Positions 36,442 to 45,623 of a DNA stretch of 64,000 nucleotides are shown here, one piece after another; position 1 is the first letter of the stretch; each line of letters begins with the position of its first letter. The notes beneath the pieces were generated by a model. It ran no database searches. It was not told the origin of the DNA and saw nothing but the letters and a program-made list of their open reading frames with translations. The position numbers and the translations under genes are program-made. This DNA is from Chloroflexi bacterium HGW-Chloroflexi-3 (lineage in GTDB: Bacteria > Chloroflexota > Anaerolineae > Anaerolineales > Anaerolineaceae). The stretch is taken from contig PHBX01000017.1 of NCBI GenBank assembly GCA_002842045.1, positions 248,001-312,000 of the forward strand. The letters are read 5' to 3'.

Positions 36442-36687
36442 TTTTCACCTTATTAATCAGTAATGATCTCCATTATAAATGCTTTATCGAAGAATAGTAG
36501 TTCTTTAGGAAGAATCTCAGATCGATTAGTGAATTAAGTCATCACCTAACTGCCTGGAAAAAAAGTATGTCATCATTACAAAATAAGACTGTTGTTTGAT
36601 TCGTTAAGGAAGGTTATTTTCTACTCGCTATATCATGCCCTTTGGGTACAGACTGCATGCTACAAGCTATGATTGACAATCAACCCC

Positions 36688-37578
36688 CTAGAAAAAGATC
36701 CTTTGCCCAGCGAGAATGCTTTGGTAATTCATCTGGCAGGCAAGTGAGATTTCTGTGTGGGGTGAGAAGCCACATTTTGAGCAATTGATATCAGCCCGAT
36801 TCTTCAGGTAGCAACCCTGCGTGATGCTTCCATCCGGGTTGGCATTATCGATCAGACGATCATCGCACCGCCAGGTATTGCGTTTCAAAGCCTGCAATGC
36901 CGCTATGGAATTAAGTAACGGAAATCCCGTGTGTTTGAGCTGAATAATCTCTTCTAGCAACTTCTCACGTCTTTCAAAATCCAGAAACATCGCGTCCTGC
37001 TGGTTGTAAGGATAATAGAATTGCACCGTCATACCCCGAACTTTGTGTTGCAAAAACCGAATCAATTCTGGTATCTCGGCTGCATTGACCGCATTAATCG
37101 TGATGTGGGCAAACAAACGTGGATGCTGGCTTTTCTTGATATTTTCCATGATCCGGGAGAAGATTGGAGCACCACGCAAGGCATTATGGGTAGCTTCCAA
37201 CCCGTCGATACTGACCCATAAGGTATTCACAGCCACATCCACGGGCAGGGTGCCATTGGTCGTCATGCCCACACTGAAGTATTTTTTCCTGGCAGCAGCC
37301 ACCACATCATGAATGGAATATGCCCGGTCTTTCCAGAGCATTGGTTCTCCCCCCTCCAGCACCACCAGACGGTTGCCGCGCTGATAGAGACCTTCCAGAA
37401 TATCCAGCACCTGCTCATATCGCAACTCCTCCGCCAGCATGCAATAAAATGGGCATTGCTGGCAGGACAGGTTGCAACGATAGGTTAACTTGAAGCTCGC
37501 CAACAGTGGATGGTTCCGCTGAAGCACATAATGGTAAAAAAGATAGGGATAGTGGTGTAAGGAACTGTACCAGGTCAT
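36688..37578 (-). CDS. Radical SAM protein with C-terminal cysteine cluster
   Basis: A 296-residue radical SAM enzyme. The [4Fe-4S] motif is CNLSCQQC (after TYR), followed by VVLEGGEPMLW and MTTNGTLP. The C-terminus holds further cysteines (WRCDD, QGCYLKN, NCSKCGF) that could bind a second cluster or zinc, as in PTO1314/HpnH-like relatives. The substrate is unknown. The gene is alone on its strand, so context does not help. Confidence 0.85.
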   Translation of the reverse strand: MTWYSSLHHYPYLFYHYVLQRNHPLLASFKLTYRCNLSCQQCPFYCMLAEELRYEQVLDILEGLYQRGNRLVVLEGGEPMLWKDRAYSIHDVVAAARKKYFSVGMTTNGTLPVDVAVNTLWVSIDGLEATHNALRGAPIFSRIMENIKKSQHPRLFAHITINAVNAAEIPELIRFLQHKVRGMTVQFYYPYNQQDAMFLDFERREKLLEEIIQLKHTGFPLLNSIAALQALKRNTWRCDDRLIDNANPDGSITQGCYLKNRADINCSKCGFSPHTEISLACQMNYQSILAGQRIFF

Positions 37579-37744
37579 GAAGTCACCTGATTAGATTGTA
37601 CTGCAATTATCAATGGTCCTTCCTACTTATCCCTACGATCCGAGCTAAGATTTTTATGTTTACAAGATACACCATGATTTTTTCATCAAAACCAATCATA
37701 CGAATCCCCTGGTATCGAAGATCAGATTTTTCCCTAAAATAGAC

Positions 37745-37990
37745 CATCATGGTTATCCCCACTAATCATAGTTCATACATCATAGTCCATCATGTCAATC
37801 CCCTATAATCATAGTTCATACATCATAGTCCATCATCGTCATCCCCTATAATCATAGTTCATACATCATAGTCCATCATCGTCATCCCCTATAATCATAT
37901 TTCAACCATCATAATCCATCATGTCAATCCCCTATAATCATAGTTCATACATCATACCATCATGCCAATCCCCCAAAATCATCGTTCAAT
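37745..37990. repeat. 43-bp tandem repeat, about five to six units
   Basis: Units built around TAATCATAGTTCATACATCA start at 37763, 37806, 37849, 37892 and 37935, always 43 bases apart. The third matches the second almost exactly and the others carry a few changes; a degenerate partial copy precedes the first and the last decays near 37990. Units contain many CATCAT/ATCATAG sub-repeats. There are no unique spacers, so it is not CRISPR. It fills most of the 421-base gap between the radical SAM gene and the GerMN lipoprotein gene and lies downstream of the latter. Confidence 0.9.
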
Positions 37991-37999
37991 TTTTTTCCC

Positions 38000-38572
38000 T
38001 TACTTCAACGATAGCACCTCCTGCAACAACACACCATTGATATACACCTCAACATCCTCAATCTGACCATCTTGCAGAATGGATGCCAAAATTTGTTCCT
38101 CGACCCTTGGGGTATCGCAAACGCCACCTAACATCAATTCTCCTTCCAGGTAGACTTTTGCTTTTCCTTCATGGGTCTCATACGACTGGATCTCGAGATC
38201 GGATTGGTGCAGCGCATTATACAAGCCGGATTCTCCAAAATAAGTCACATCCAGGTTGAGCAAAGCTGAGAGTGCACTCCAGGGGGATGTCAGGTCTGAC
38301 CGGATTGTGACTTCTACTGGAATCAGACTGTCATCACAACCAATTTTTATGCCTGATATGCCTTTATCTTCTATCCCCACCAGAAAGATGGTGACTGTTT
38401 GATCACTTATAGTTGGATCAGGCTCAATTTGAACTGTTCGGAGAGTTGGATCACCAGATAGTTGATCCAAGGGAGTTGGGGTGGAAACACCTTGCCACAG
38501 GATATTGCAACCTAATGTGAATATGATAACAACACCAATAACGAAACTAAATGCTGCCTGACGCCGATGCAT
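38000..38572 (-). CDS. Lipoprotein with a GerMN-type domain
   Basis: A 190-residue exported lipoprotein: signal segment FSFVIGVVIIFTLGC with the lipid-modified Cys. The rest resembles the GerMN (sporulation/spore germination) domain (VTIFLVGIEDKG, WSALSALLNLD, LYNALHQSDLEIQSYE, AKVYLEGELMLGGVCDTPRVEEQI, split by turns). In non-sporulating bacteria such domains occur in envelope proteins, with no fixed role. The start at 38572 has a strong AAGGAGGT site; the longer frame has none. Confidence 0.8.
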   Translation of the reverse strand: MHRRQAAFSFVIGVVIIFTLGCNILWQGVSTPTPLDQLSGDPTLRTVQIEPDPTISDQTVTIFLVGIEDKGISGIKIGCDDSLIPVEVTIRSDLTSPWSALSALLNLDVTYFGESGLYNALHQSDLEIQSYETHEGKAKVYLEGELMLGGVCDTPRVEEQILASILQDGQIEDVEVYINGVLLQEVLSLK

Positions 38573-38679
38573 ATCGACCTCCTTGTGATGGTTCATATTC
38601 ATATTAATCAAGTTTCAGAAAATTACAATAGGACAATTTTCAAACTTAATTATTAAAGTACACCCCGCTTTAAAACGCT

Positions 38680-38712
38680 GAGTACCGGGGTGAGGGGGGC
38701 ACCCAGGTACTC
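38680..38712. terminator. GC-rich hairpin, possible terminator
   Basis: Outer arms GAGTACC (38680-38686) and GGTACTC (38706-38712) enclose inner GGGTG/CACCC. It lies between the GerMN and CAP genes, both on the minus strand, so it could end transcription from the CAP gene. No clear T-run follows on the minus strand. Confidence 0.4.
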
Positions 38713-38793
38713 AACTTGTATATATTATACCATTTTCAGAAAAGAATCAAGGGGAAATTTAAAATTTTTGACAAAAATATCAGATTTGTAAAA

Positions 38794-39684
38794 TTATGGT
38801 GCTGTGGTAAAACTCCATGAGCGAAATTTAGGATTCCCATCAATTTTGATTTTCATTTCAATATAATAATTTTGATTTGGAAGCAAGGAGGTTTCCGGTG
38901 TAAATACTACCTCCTTTACATAATCGTTATATATTGTCGTGGTTCCCTGTACCAAATTCCCATTTTTGTCAACAAGTTTAATTGAATCTACGTTGATTGT
39001 ACTAACAGATAATGTTGTATAAAAAGCCCAGGTAATTGGAAATTCAGTTTTTGGAAATCCAATTTGATTTTCTGCTGGATATACCACCTCTCTGATACTT
39101 TTAGGTTCGAGCCCTGCCAACACATTAATTCCTGCAGCACAATAATTACTATTACAGGAAAGATCAAAACCACTTTGAGACAGATCAGGATGCAACATTC
39201 CATATCTATGCCTGGCAAATTGAATCCAGATATCAACAGATTGCTTCACCGAATAATTGGGTCCGGGATTCCAAACCATATTACTTTCTGCACCAGCAGA
39301 TCTTCCTAATGCTGTCCAACCTTCACACACCGTTTCTTCATGCATATTTACTTCTGCTTGTTTTGGACACTTTATTAAGTAATTAGTATGTACATCTAAC
39401 CCATAACTTAAGTCTGTATTTTGTGAAACAGGATTTAATCCAGCAGTCACTCTATAAGCGTTAAACAAACACAACCATTGATCCGGTCCTTCAGGGCAAC
39501 TCACAGTTGAATTCTTAAACACCAGTGGTAAATAAACAACCTGAGATTTATCTGGTACCTGCGCAACGACTCCTGGTCTTTCAATCGGCAGGATGCCTAC
39601 AAAAAACACAAAAATGATGAGTACCCTCATCATGATTTGTAATATGCTTTTTTGTCTTAATATGTAATCAATAATGCTCATCAA
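38794..39684 (-). CDS. Secreted CAP-domain protein
   Basis: A 296-residue exported protein with an N-terminal hydrophobic helix. Residues 70-200 form a CAP/SCP-like domain (CLFNAYRVTAGLNPVSQN, SYGLDVHTNYLIK, HEETVCEGWTALGRSAGAE, VDIWIQFARHRYGMLHPDLSQSGF). Six cysteines could form disulfides. The last 90 residues resemble a bacterial Ig-like domain (YIEMKIKIDGNPKFRSWSFTT end). CAP proteins in bacteria are mostly uncharacterised; some bind lipids or cell wall. Confidence 0.75.
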   Translation of the reverse strand: MMSIIDYILRQKSILQIMMRVLIIFVFFVGILPIERPGVVAQVPDKSQVVYLPLVFKNSTVSCPEGPDQWLCLFNAYRVTAGLNPVSQNTDLSYGLDVHTNYLIKCPKQAEVNMHEETVCEGWTALGRSAGAESNMVWNPGPNYSVKQSVDIWIQFARHRYGMLHPDLSQSGFDLSCNSNYCAAGINVLAGLEPKSIREVVYPAENQIGFPKTEFPITWAFYTTLSVSTINVDSIKLVDKNGNLVQGTTTIYNDYVKEVVFTPETSLLPNQNYYIEMKIKIDGNPKFRSWSFTTAP

Positions 39685-39777
39685 TCCTAATTCTGTTTAC
39701 CAATATTGTAATGTTTATCCTTATGGGCAGAATTATACCATTATAAAAAGGTAAGAAATGTCACCGAAAATAACTTT

Positions 39778-40194
39778 TTATTTCTTAATTTTACCCTGCT
39801 TCTTCTCAACGCCTTCCATAAACCGATCCCAATTGATAATAAATCGCTCATGTTTGCCTTCAGCTATTTTTTCAACCTCATCCCAGGCTTCCACTTTGAA
39901 GAGCAACCGGCGACCCTGCACTTCAAGCAGCTCCGCCCGTATCCTGACCTGCATACCTACCGGCGTCGCAGCCATGTGACGAATATGTACCATGGCTCCT
40001 ACTCCACTTTGCCCGCGCTCCAAAAACGGCAAGATCACTCCATGCGCGGTGGTTTCCATCAAACTCACCAGATGAGGTGTACTCAATACCGGTGCTAGTT
40101 GTCCAATGCCGGTTGCATCAGAAACGGCTGCCGCTGTGTGTTGTTCTTCAACAACGATCTTCATTTCATGGGTCAATCCAGGTTCAATGGCCAT
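39778..40194 (-). CDS. FlK-like hotdog thioesterase
   Basis: A 138-residue hotdog-fold protein of the fluoroacetyl-CoA thioesterase-like group. Features: GLTHEMKIVVEEQHTAAAVSD, a conserved Glu/His segment LVSLMETTAHGVI, and VHIRHMAATPVGMQVRIRAELLEVQGRRLLF. In the group the Thr, Glu and His act in CoA-thioester hydrolysis. The substrate is unlikely to be fluoroacetyl-CoA and is unknown. Confidence 0.85.
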   Translation of the reverse strand: MAIEPGLTHEMKIVVEEQHTAAAVSDATGIGQLAPVLSTPHLVSLMETTAHGVILPFLERGQSGVGAMVHIRHMAATPVGMQVRIRAELLEVQGRRLLFKVEAWDEVEKIAEGKHERFIINWDRFMEGVEKKQGKIKK

Positions 40195-40335
40195 AAATTC
40201 TCCAAAATTGATTACAATATTTATTCTGTATGATTGTTTCCTCTGGTTTGCTACTGGCGAGGAAAATTCTGATCAGAATGAAGTGGCGAGTTAATAAAAT
40301 TATATCATCTCAATTTTTACACAGGATACTCGAAT

Positions 40336-41617
40336 TGCCTCACAAATAATCTTACTATAGAAAAGAACGTTGGCTCAAAAAGAATGTTACCCTAGAGCGG
40401 AAAAAATCTTCGCGGAGGGAGCAAATGATGAGTCAAAGAAGTAAACGGGAGATGATCGAAGCGATTCGACCGCGGTACTTAAAAGCTAATAGAGCAGGGA
40501 AAAAGCAGATTCTGGATGAGTTTGTGGAAACCACAGGATATCATCGAATCTGCTATTCGCGTATTGAAGCATGGTCCTAAAGCTAAAGGATTGAAAAAAT
40601 CAGGACGAAGAAAAATCTATCAAGGTGAGGTGGTACAGGTCTTGGAGCAGATTTGGGAAATCTATGGACGGATCTGTTCAAAAAGACTGCATCCTTTCTT
40701 ACCGGAAGGAGTCCAAATTTTAGAACGGTGTGATGAACTTTGCTTATCTCCGGAGACAAAACAATTGCTCTTAAGCATGAGCCGGGCAACCATCGACCGA
40801 TGTTTGAAAAAAGCTCGTTTTACACACCCTCAACATGGGATATCGACAACGAAGCCAGGGGGGTTGCTCAAACAAGCTATTCAAATTCGGACTTTTACTC
40901 CATGGGAAGATGAGCGTCCGGGTTTCCTGGAAATCGATCTGGTGGCACATTGTGGCTCCACTGTTGAGGGAATCTATCTCAATACCCTCACAGCCACAGA
41001 TTTAGCCACAGGATGGACAGAATGCCTGGCTTTGGCTAATAAGACCCAAGCTGCAGTCTCACAGGCGATTAGCAAACTACGCCATGATTTGCCTTTTCCA
41101 CTATTGGGATTGGATTCCGACAATGGTAGTGAGTTCATCAATAATACCCTTTACCGATATTGCCTTGCCGAGCAAATCACTTTTACCCGTTCGCGTCCTT
41201 ACCAAAAGAACGATCAGGCTCATGTAGAGCAAAAAAACTGGTCAGTCGTACGTCATACAGTTGGTTATGATCGTCTGGATACTCCAGCGGAATTGAAATT
41301 GCTGAGTTCCATTTATTCTGATCTTCGCCTATACATCAACTTCTTTCAACCTGTTCTTAAATTGGTTGGGAAAGACCGAATTGACGGAAAAACCATCCGC
41401 AAGTATGATCGTGCTAAGACACCCTACCGTCGGGTGTTGAATATCGACGAGCTTCCATTGGACATGAAGGCTCGTCTAACTGCCCAATACATGAAGTTGA
41501 ATCCAGTTTCTCTTCGAACCAGTATTGATGCTAAGGTGGCTTTATTGTGGAAAATTGTTCGGTAACATTTTTAGTTGAGGCAACGTTTCATTAAAAGTAA
41601 CATTTTATTTTGAGGCA
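40336..41617 (+). mobile_element. Insertion sequence with nested (double) terminal inverted repeats
   Basis: About 1.28 kb. The outer ends TGCCTCACAAATAATCTTAC (40336-40355) and the complement of 41597-41617 match in most positions. A second, inner pair (40368-40392, CGTTGGCTCAAAAAGAATG..., and the complement of 41561-41585) is also similar. Each end therefore holds two related binding-site-like units. No obvious target-site duplication flanks it. Its single gene is a frameshifted DDE transposase. Confidence 0.75.
40425..41565 (+). pseudogene. Frameshifted DDE (integrase-core) transposase
   Basis: The reading starts at 40425 after GGAGGGAG (SKREMIEAIRPRYLKANRAG, ILDEFVETTGYHR) and would stop at 40580. 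The rest continues in another frame from about 40547 to 41565 (AIRVLKHGPKAKGLKKSGRR, LSMSRATIDRCL, then the catalytic core). The DDE residues are in FLEIDLVAHCG, LLGLDSDNGSEF and KNDQAHVEQKNW. A two-base loss or one-base gain at TATCATCGAATCTG explains it. No slippery heptamer is seen, so programmed frameshifting is unlikely. Confidence 0.85.
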
Positions 41618-41978
41618 CTACGCGCGTGAGACAGCAGGAGTCAGCAGAATCTGGAACCAAGCCAGAGAATTATCTATCGGGAGGGGCTGAACGGGAAACG
41701 AGCTTGGAATGGAAAGTCATTGGTTTTTCTATTAAAAAGCAACTGATTAGTTTACTCAGGGTTTTTAACAAATATAAAGCGTAAACTTCAGACACATTTT
41801 GAGGAAATTAGCATTAATTTATAAACTATTGTCATTTATATTTATTCGAATTCAATCCCCTCTTTACTTCGCAGCTATTGTTATTTGTATTGTAATTTGT
41901 TACAAATTTATATAAGATCAAAATTTTTTTATGACAAATTAATAGGAATTATTGAATTGATGACGGAAAGCAATTTCA
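41618..41978. other. Intergenic region after the IS, possible group II intron fragment
   Basis: No gene is seen in these 361 bases. The first 100 (GTGAGACAGCAGGAGTCAGC onward, with GGGCTGAACGGGAAAC) resemble the 5' domain of bacterial group II introns in wording, but no reverse transcriptase or domain V was found, so this is a weak suggestion. The last 100 are AT-rich and should contain the promoter of the PTS operon regulator. Confidence 0.3.
41890..41905. promoter_or_regulatory. Palindrome upstream of the PTS operon
   Basis: TTGTAA-TTTG-TTACAA, a perfect 6-bp inverted repeat 73 bases before the regulator ATG. It may be an operator for the PRD regulator or another protein. Position is the only support. 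Confidence 0.4.
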
Positions 41979-43577
41979 ATGAATGACCTGGATGCAATCA
42001 AAAGTGGTATATTAATCAATCTTTTACAGTCAAAGCAACCCATCTCAACCTCTAAACTTGCAAGCCACCTTTCGGTGACACCCCGAATGGTACGATATAA
42101 CCTGTTGGCAGTTGAAGTGTGGTTAAAAAAGCATGGCGTTCAACTTTCAAGACAGCAAAAGGTTGGGTTATCCCTTGAGATTAATGAAAATGAGCGTCAA
42201 CATTTGATAGATGAAGTGAGTGGCATTAATTTGCTGCCGGGTGCTTTAACAAGCGTAGAGCGCGAAAAAGTGATTTTGTTAACCCTTTTAAGCGCACCGG
42301 GCCCGGTGTATATCCAGAATTTAGCCAATAAATTATTGGTATGTACGGCAACTGTTACAAAGAATCTGAATTTAATTGATCTAAAGTTGAAAGAGAATCA
42401 TCTCAACCTGATTCGACGACCAAATTATGGGCTGCGGGTCAGCGGTTCTGAAAAAATTCGCCGTCGTATGATTGCTGATTTATTATTGGACATGATTCCT
42501 TCAGAATGGCTGTTGCAAATTGGCAGAGGACTGTCTTATAAAGACATTATTGTTTTGCAAGAGTGGCCTGATAAAGCCAAAAAGGCTAATTTCTTGCTGG
42601 AAGTAGAGCCTCTCTTAGAAATGCTCGATTTGCCTGAGTCTTACCGGCTTGAAGGATTGGTTGAAGCAGAACTAAATATTTCATTTCCAGAACTGGCGAA
42701 AGTAGTTTTAATGTTGTCATTATCGATTCAACGAATGCGGATTCGCCAAAACCACCCTCTCTATCAGGAGGAAGTTGTTGTTCCGCCCATCGATGATGTA
42801 TCCTTGCAATCTGTGATTAAAATACTGGTCCAGCAAATCGAGAAAGAAACCGGTACTGATTTGCCTGAAGCCGAAAAACGTGAAATGTCCCTACATGTGT
42901 TGGGTGCAGAAACGCAGCCTGCCCGCCAGTTTGTGGTTCGACTTTCAACGGAAGGCTCGACATGGTTGGAACAATTGGTTGATGCAATGATGGCTGAGGT
43001 GGGTCAGCAGCTTGACCAGCGGTTGGCGGGTAATATCGAGCTGCGCGAGGTACTGTTGGCTTATTTACAGCCAGCAATTTACCGGATTCGCTACAAGCTG
43101 CCACTTTATAACCCGCAGGCAATTGAAATAAAACGTATGTATCCGACTATTTTTAAGTCTGCCTTTGAAATCTGTAACTTGATGGAGCCGCTTACCCAGA
43201 CCAAAACTCCAGAAGAAGAAGTAGGCTATGTGGCAATGTGTTTGATCGCAGCCGTTGAAGGCAGTATCCTCCGACGTCAACCACGGGTTGCAGTCATTTG
43301 CCCGCTGGGAATCGCCACATCCAAAATGTTGGTTTCACGGTTACGGAAAGAATTTCCATCATTGTATATTGTGGGTGTCTATTCATATGAAAATATGGAA
43401 ACATTTCAACAAGAAAATATAGATTTAATTATCAGCACGACGGCTCATTCTCAGATAGCAAATTTGTCTGATCGCGAAATAATTCATGTAAATCCTTTGT
43501 TATACCCGGCCGACCGGGCAAAGATTCTAAAATGGTTCCAATCATTCAATACCAGTACTCTTTCGGAACGAGGTTAA
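41979..43577 (+). CDS. PRD-containing PTS regulator (MtlR/LicR type)
   Basis: A 532-residue transcription activator. Two helix-turn-helix domains (TSKLASHLSVTPRMVRYNLL at about 24-45 and IQNLANKLLVCTATVTKNLNL at about 110-130) show it binds DNA rather than RNA. Two PRD domains (about 185-290 and 300-405) and an EIIB-like domain with Cys (VICPLGIATSKML) follow. The PRD positions normally holding phosphorylated His appear replaced: LSLSIQRMRI in PRD1, LLAYLQPAIYRIRYKLP and YVAMCLIAAVE in PRD2. Control by HPr phosphorylation may therefore be lost. First gene of the PTS operon, eight bases before the next. Confidence 0.88.
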   Translation: MNDLDAIKSGILINLLQSKQPISTSKLASHLSVTPRMVRYNLLAVEVWLKKHGVQLSRQQKVGLSLEINENERQHLIDEVSGINLLPGALTSVEREKVILLTLLSAPGPVYIQNLANKLLVCTATVTKNLNLIDLKLKENHLNLIRRPNYGLRVSGSEKIRRRMIADLLLDMIPSEWLLQIGRGLSYKDIIVLQEWPDKAKKANFLLEVEPLLEMLDLPESYRLEGLVEAELNISFPELAKVVLMLSLSIQRMRIRQNHPLYQEEVVVPPIDDVSLQSVIKILVQQIEKETGTDLPEAEKREMSLHVLGAETQPARQFVVRLSTEGSTWLEQLVDAMMAEVGQQLDQRLAGNIELREVLLAYLQPAIYRIRYKLPLYNPQAIEIKRMYPTIFKSAFEICNLMEPLTQTKTPEEEVGYVAMCLIAAVEGSILRRQPRVAVICPLGIATSKMLVSRLRKEFPSLYIVGVYSYENMETFQQENIDLIISTTAHSQIANLSDREIIHVNPLLYPADRAKILKWFQSFNTSTLSERG

Positions 43578-43584
43578 TTTTACT

Positions 43585-44808
43585 GTGGAACAAATTATCA
43601 TAAAGATTGAACATCCGGTAGGGCTGCACGCCAGACCCGCCACCCTTTTTGTTGATACGATCAAGAAATTTAAATCTTCGGTTCGTTTGCGCAAGAATGA
43701 CCGCGAAGTAAACGCTAAAAGTATTTTGAGTGTGCTTTCATTAGGGGTAAAACAGAGCGATGAAATTACGATTGTTGCAGATGGTGATGATGCCACGCAA
43801 GTTCTTTCAGAATTGAAAGTTTTGATTAATGGCAATTTTGGTGAGGAAACGGTTCATGATAAACCAAAAACCACCCCGAAACCAATTGCAACACGTGACG
43901 CTTTCGGCAAAGCGATCCTTGCGTTGGGTGAGCAAGATGAACGAGTCGTAGTTCTCAGCGGTGATCTGGCTGATTCTACCCGCGTATTGAAATTCAGCGA
44001 ACGTTTTCCTGATCGTTTCTTTGAAATGGGGATTTCAGAGCAGGATCTTATTGGAACTTCTGCCGGATTAGCATTACGCGGAAAAATTCCTTTTGTGGCA
44101 ACCTATGCAGTGTTTGGGGTGAGCCGTGCATTTGATCAGATTCGTATGTCGGTTTGCTACACAAACGCAAATGTTAAACTGGCGTTTACGCATGCCGGTT
44201 TGTCTGTCGGCGAAGACGGCGGCTCGGCAATGACCTTAGAAGATTTGGCGTTGATGTGTTCTTTGCCGCACATGACGGTCGTCGTTCCGGCAGATGCAGG
44301 CGAAACGGAAGCAGCAGTTCGTGCAGCCGCCACCTGGGAGGGTCCGGTTTATTTGCGACTGGGCCGCAGCGGGGTACCTGTTTTGGATCCACCAGATGAA
44401 AACTGGGTGTTTGGAAAAGCCCGTCTCTACCGCAAAGGAAGCGATATTACCATAGCAGCCTGCGGCATTATGGTTTCGGTTGCATTGGAAGCGGCTGAAA
44501 TTTGCGAAAAGCAGGGTATTTCGCTGGAAGTGATTAATTTTCACACCTTAAAACCATTCGATGGGGCGGCATTGGTAGAATCTGCCCGCAGAACCGGCCG
44601 GGTGATTACTGCAGAAGAACATAATATTTTTGGCGGTCTGGGAAGTATTGCAGCACGTGTGTTGGGTGAGCAATACCCGACGCCTATGCGTTTTATTGCA
44701 GTGCGTGATTCATTTGGTGAATCAGGTAAACCTGAAGAATTGATGGAGAAATATGGCCTCACAGCGAATGACATTGTTAAGGCTGCTGGGGACTTAATGA
44801 AAAAATAA
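43585..44808 (+). CDS. HPr-transketolase (C-terminal half) fusion
   Basis: A 407-residue fusion. Residues 1-88 are a full HPr: phosphoacceptor His15 in VGLHARPAT and Ser46 in NAKSILSVLSLG, both at canonical numbers, so EI-dependent and HPr-kinase-type phosphorylation are both possible. A short linker with TPKP follows. Residues 102-407 are the C-terminal subunit of a split transketolase: the pyrimidine-binding domain with the catalytic Glu in MGISEQD, FVATYAVFGVSRAFDQIR, THAGLSVGEDG and GPVYLRLGRSG, then the C-terminal domain. The partner N-terminal subunit is at 47350. GTG start. I know of no common example of this fusion. Confidence 0.92.
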   Translation: MEQIIIKIEHPVGLHARPATLFVDTIKKFKSSVRLRKNDREVNAKSILSVLSLGVKQSDEITIVADGDDATQVLSELKVLINGNFGEETVHDKPKTTPKPIATRDAFGKAILALGEQDERVVVLSGDLADSTRVLKFSERFPDRFFEMGISEQDLIGTSAGLALRGKIPFVATYAVFGVSRAFDQIRMSVCYTNANVKLAFTHAGLSVGEDGGSAMTLEDLALMCSLPHMTVVVPADAGETEAAVRAAATWEGPVYLRLGRSGVPVLDPPDENWVFGKARLYRKGSDITIAACGIMVSVALEAAEICEKQGISLEVINFHTLKPFDGAALVESARRTGRVITAEEHNIFGGLGSIAARVLGEQYPTPMRFIAVRDSFGESGKPEELMEKYGLTANDIVKAAGDLMKK

Positions 44809-44827
44809 ATGTTTTTTTGGGTGAATG

Positions 44828-45268
44828 ATGCTAAGAGACTTATTAACCAAAGACACAATTTTGTTGAATGTAAAAGCCCGGGATTGGGAAAATGTAACCG
44901 ATATTGCCGGTAAAATGTTGCTGGATACAGATGCCATCGAGCCGCATTATATCGAAGCCATGAAAGACACAATCCGGCAGTTAGGACCTTATGTTGTGAT
45001 TGCGCCAGGCATTGCCCTGCTGCATTCACGTCCGGTAAATGATGTTAAGCGGATCTGCATGAGCCTGGTAACCCTCGATCCGCCGATCAAATTTGGACAT
45101 CCCAATAATGACCCAGTAAAAATTGTAGTGGCGCTGGGTGGTGTGGATGAAAATTCACACATGGACGCTCTGATGGAAATTGCCAACATTCTCAGTGAAG
45201 AGGAAAATATTACCAAAATCATCGCAGCAACAACTGTGGAAGATATTTTTATACTTTTCCAAGGGTGA
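44828..45268 (+). CDS. PTS IIA component, ascorbate/mannitol type
   Basis: A 146-residue cytosolic IIA protein that takes phosphate from HPr. The active His66 lies in YVVIAPGIALLHSRP, where the family has GIALPHARP. Other marks: LRDLLTKDTILLNVKA start and NDPVKIVVALGGVDENSHMDAL. Closest in pattern to UlaC. ATG at 44828 chosen over the adjacent 44825. Confidence 0.92.
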   Translation: MLRDLLTKDTILLNVKARDWENVTDIAGKMLLDTDAIEPHYIEAMKDTIRQLGPYVVIAPGIALLHSRPVNDVKRICMSLVTLDPPIKFGHPNNDPVKIVVALGGVDENSHMDALMEIANILSEEENITKIIAATTVEDIFILFQG

Positions 45269-45301
45269 TGACCAAATTATACAAAGAAAGGAGGTATAAA
45301 C

Positions 45302-45586
45302 TTGAAAAAAATACTGGCAGTGTGCGGAATGGGTTTGGGAAGTGGACTGGTTGTGCGCATGAATTTGGAAAAAGTGCTCAAACAAGCAGGTATTGAGGCT
45401 ACTGTAGAGGTTGTTGATATCAGCAGCGCTCGCGGAGCCACCGGAGGCGGAATCGATATGGTTGTGACGACCGAAGAACTAGCTCCTCAGTTGGGCACAG
45501 TAAAAGCAAAGATTATCGCACTCCGCAATATCCTTGACCTAAACGAATTACGCGAAAAAGTTATTCCATTATTGCAATCTCTTTAA
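45302..45586 (+). CDS. PTS IIB component, ascorbate type
   Basis: A 94-residue IIB protein with the phosphocysteine Cys8 in the P-loop-like LAVCGMGLGSGL, then VEVVDISSARGA. It passes phosphate from IIA to the sugar bound by IIC. TTG start with a strong AAAGGAGGT site. Closest in pattern to UlaB. Confidence 0.93.
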   Translation: MKKILAVCGMGLGSGLVVRMNLEKVLKQAGIEATVEVVDISSARGATGGGIDMVVTTEELAPQLGTVKAKIIALRNILDLNELREKVIPLLQSL

Positions 45587-45623
45587 ATTCAAAAATTCAT
45601 AAATTTCAGGAGGAAAAAATTAA

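Noticed and set aside
37745..37990. CRISPR array
   Set aside because: The repeats are head-to-tail without unique spacers, and no cas genes are present.
40425..41565. Programmed frameshift in the transposase
   Set aside because: There is no slippery A-rich heptamer at the break, and the change is best explained by a small indel.
41618..41760. Complete group II intron
   Set aside because: Only a faint likeness to the 5' domain is seen; no reverse transcriptase or domain V follows.
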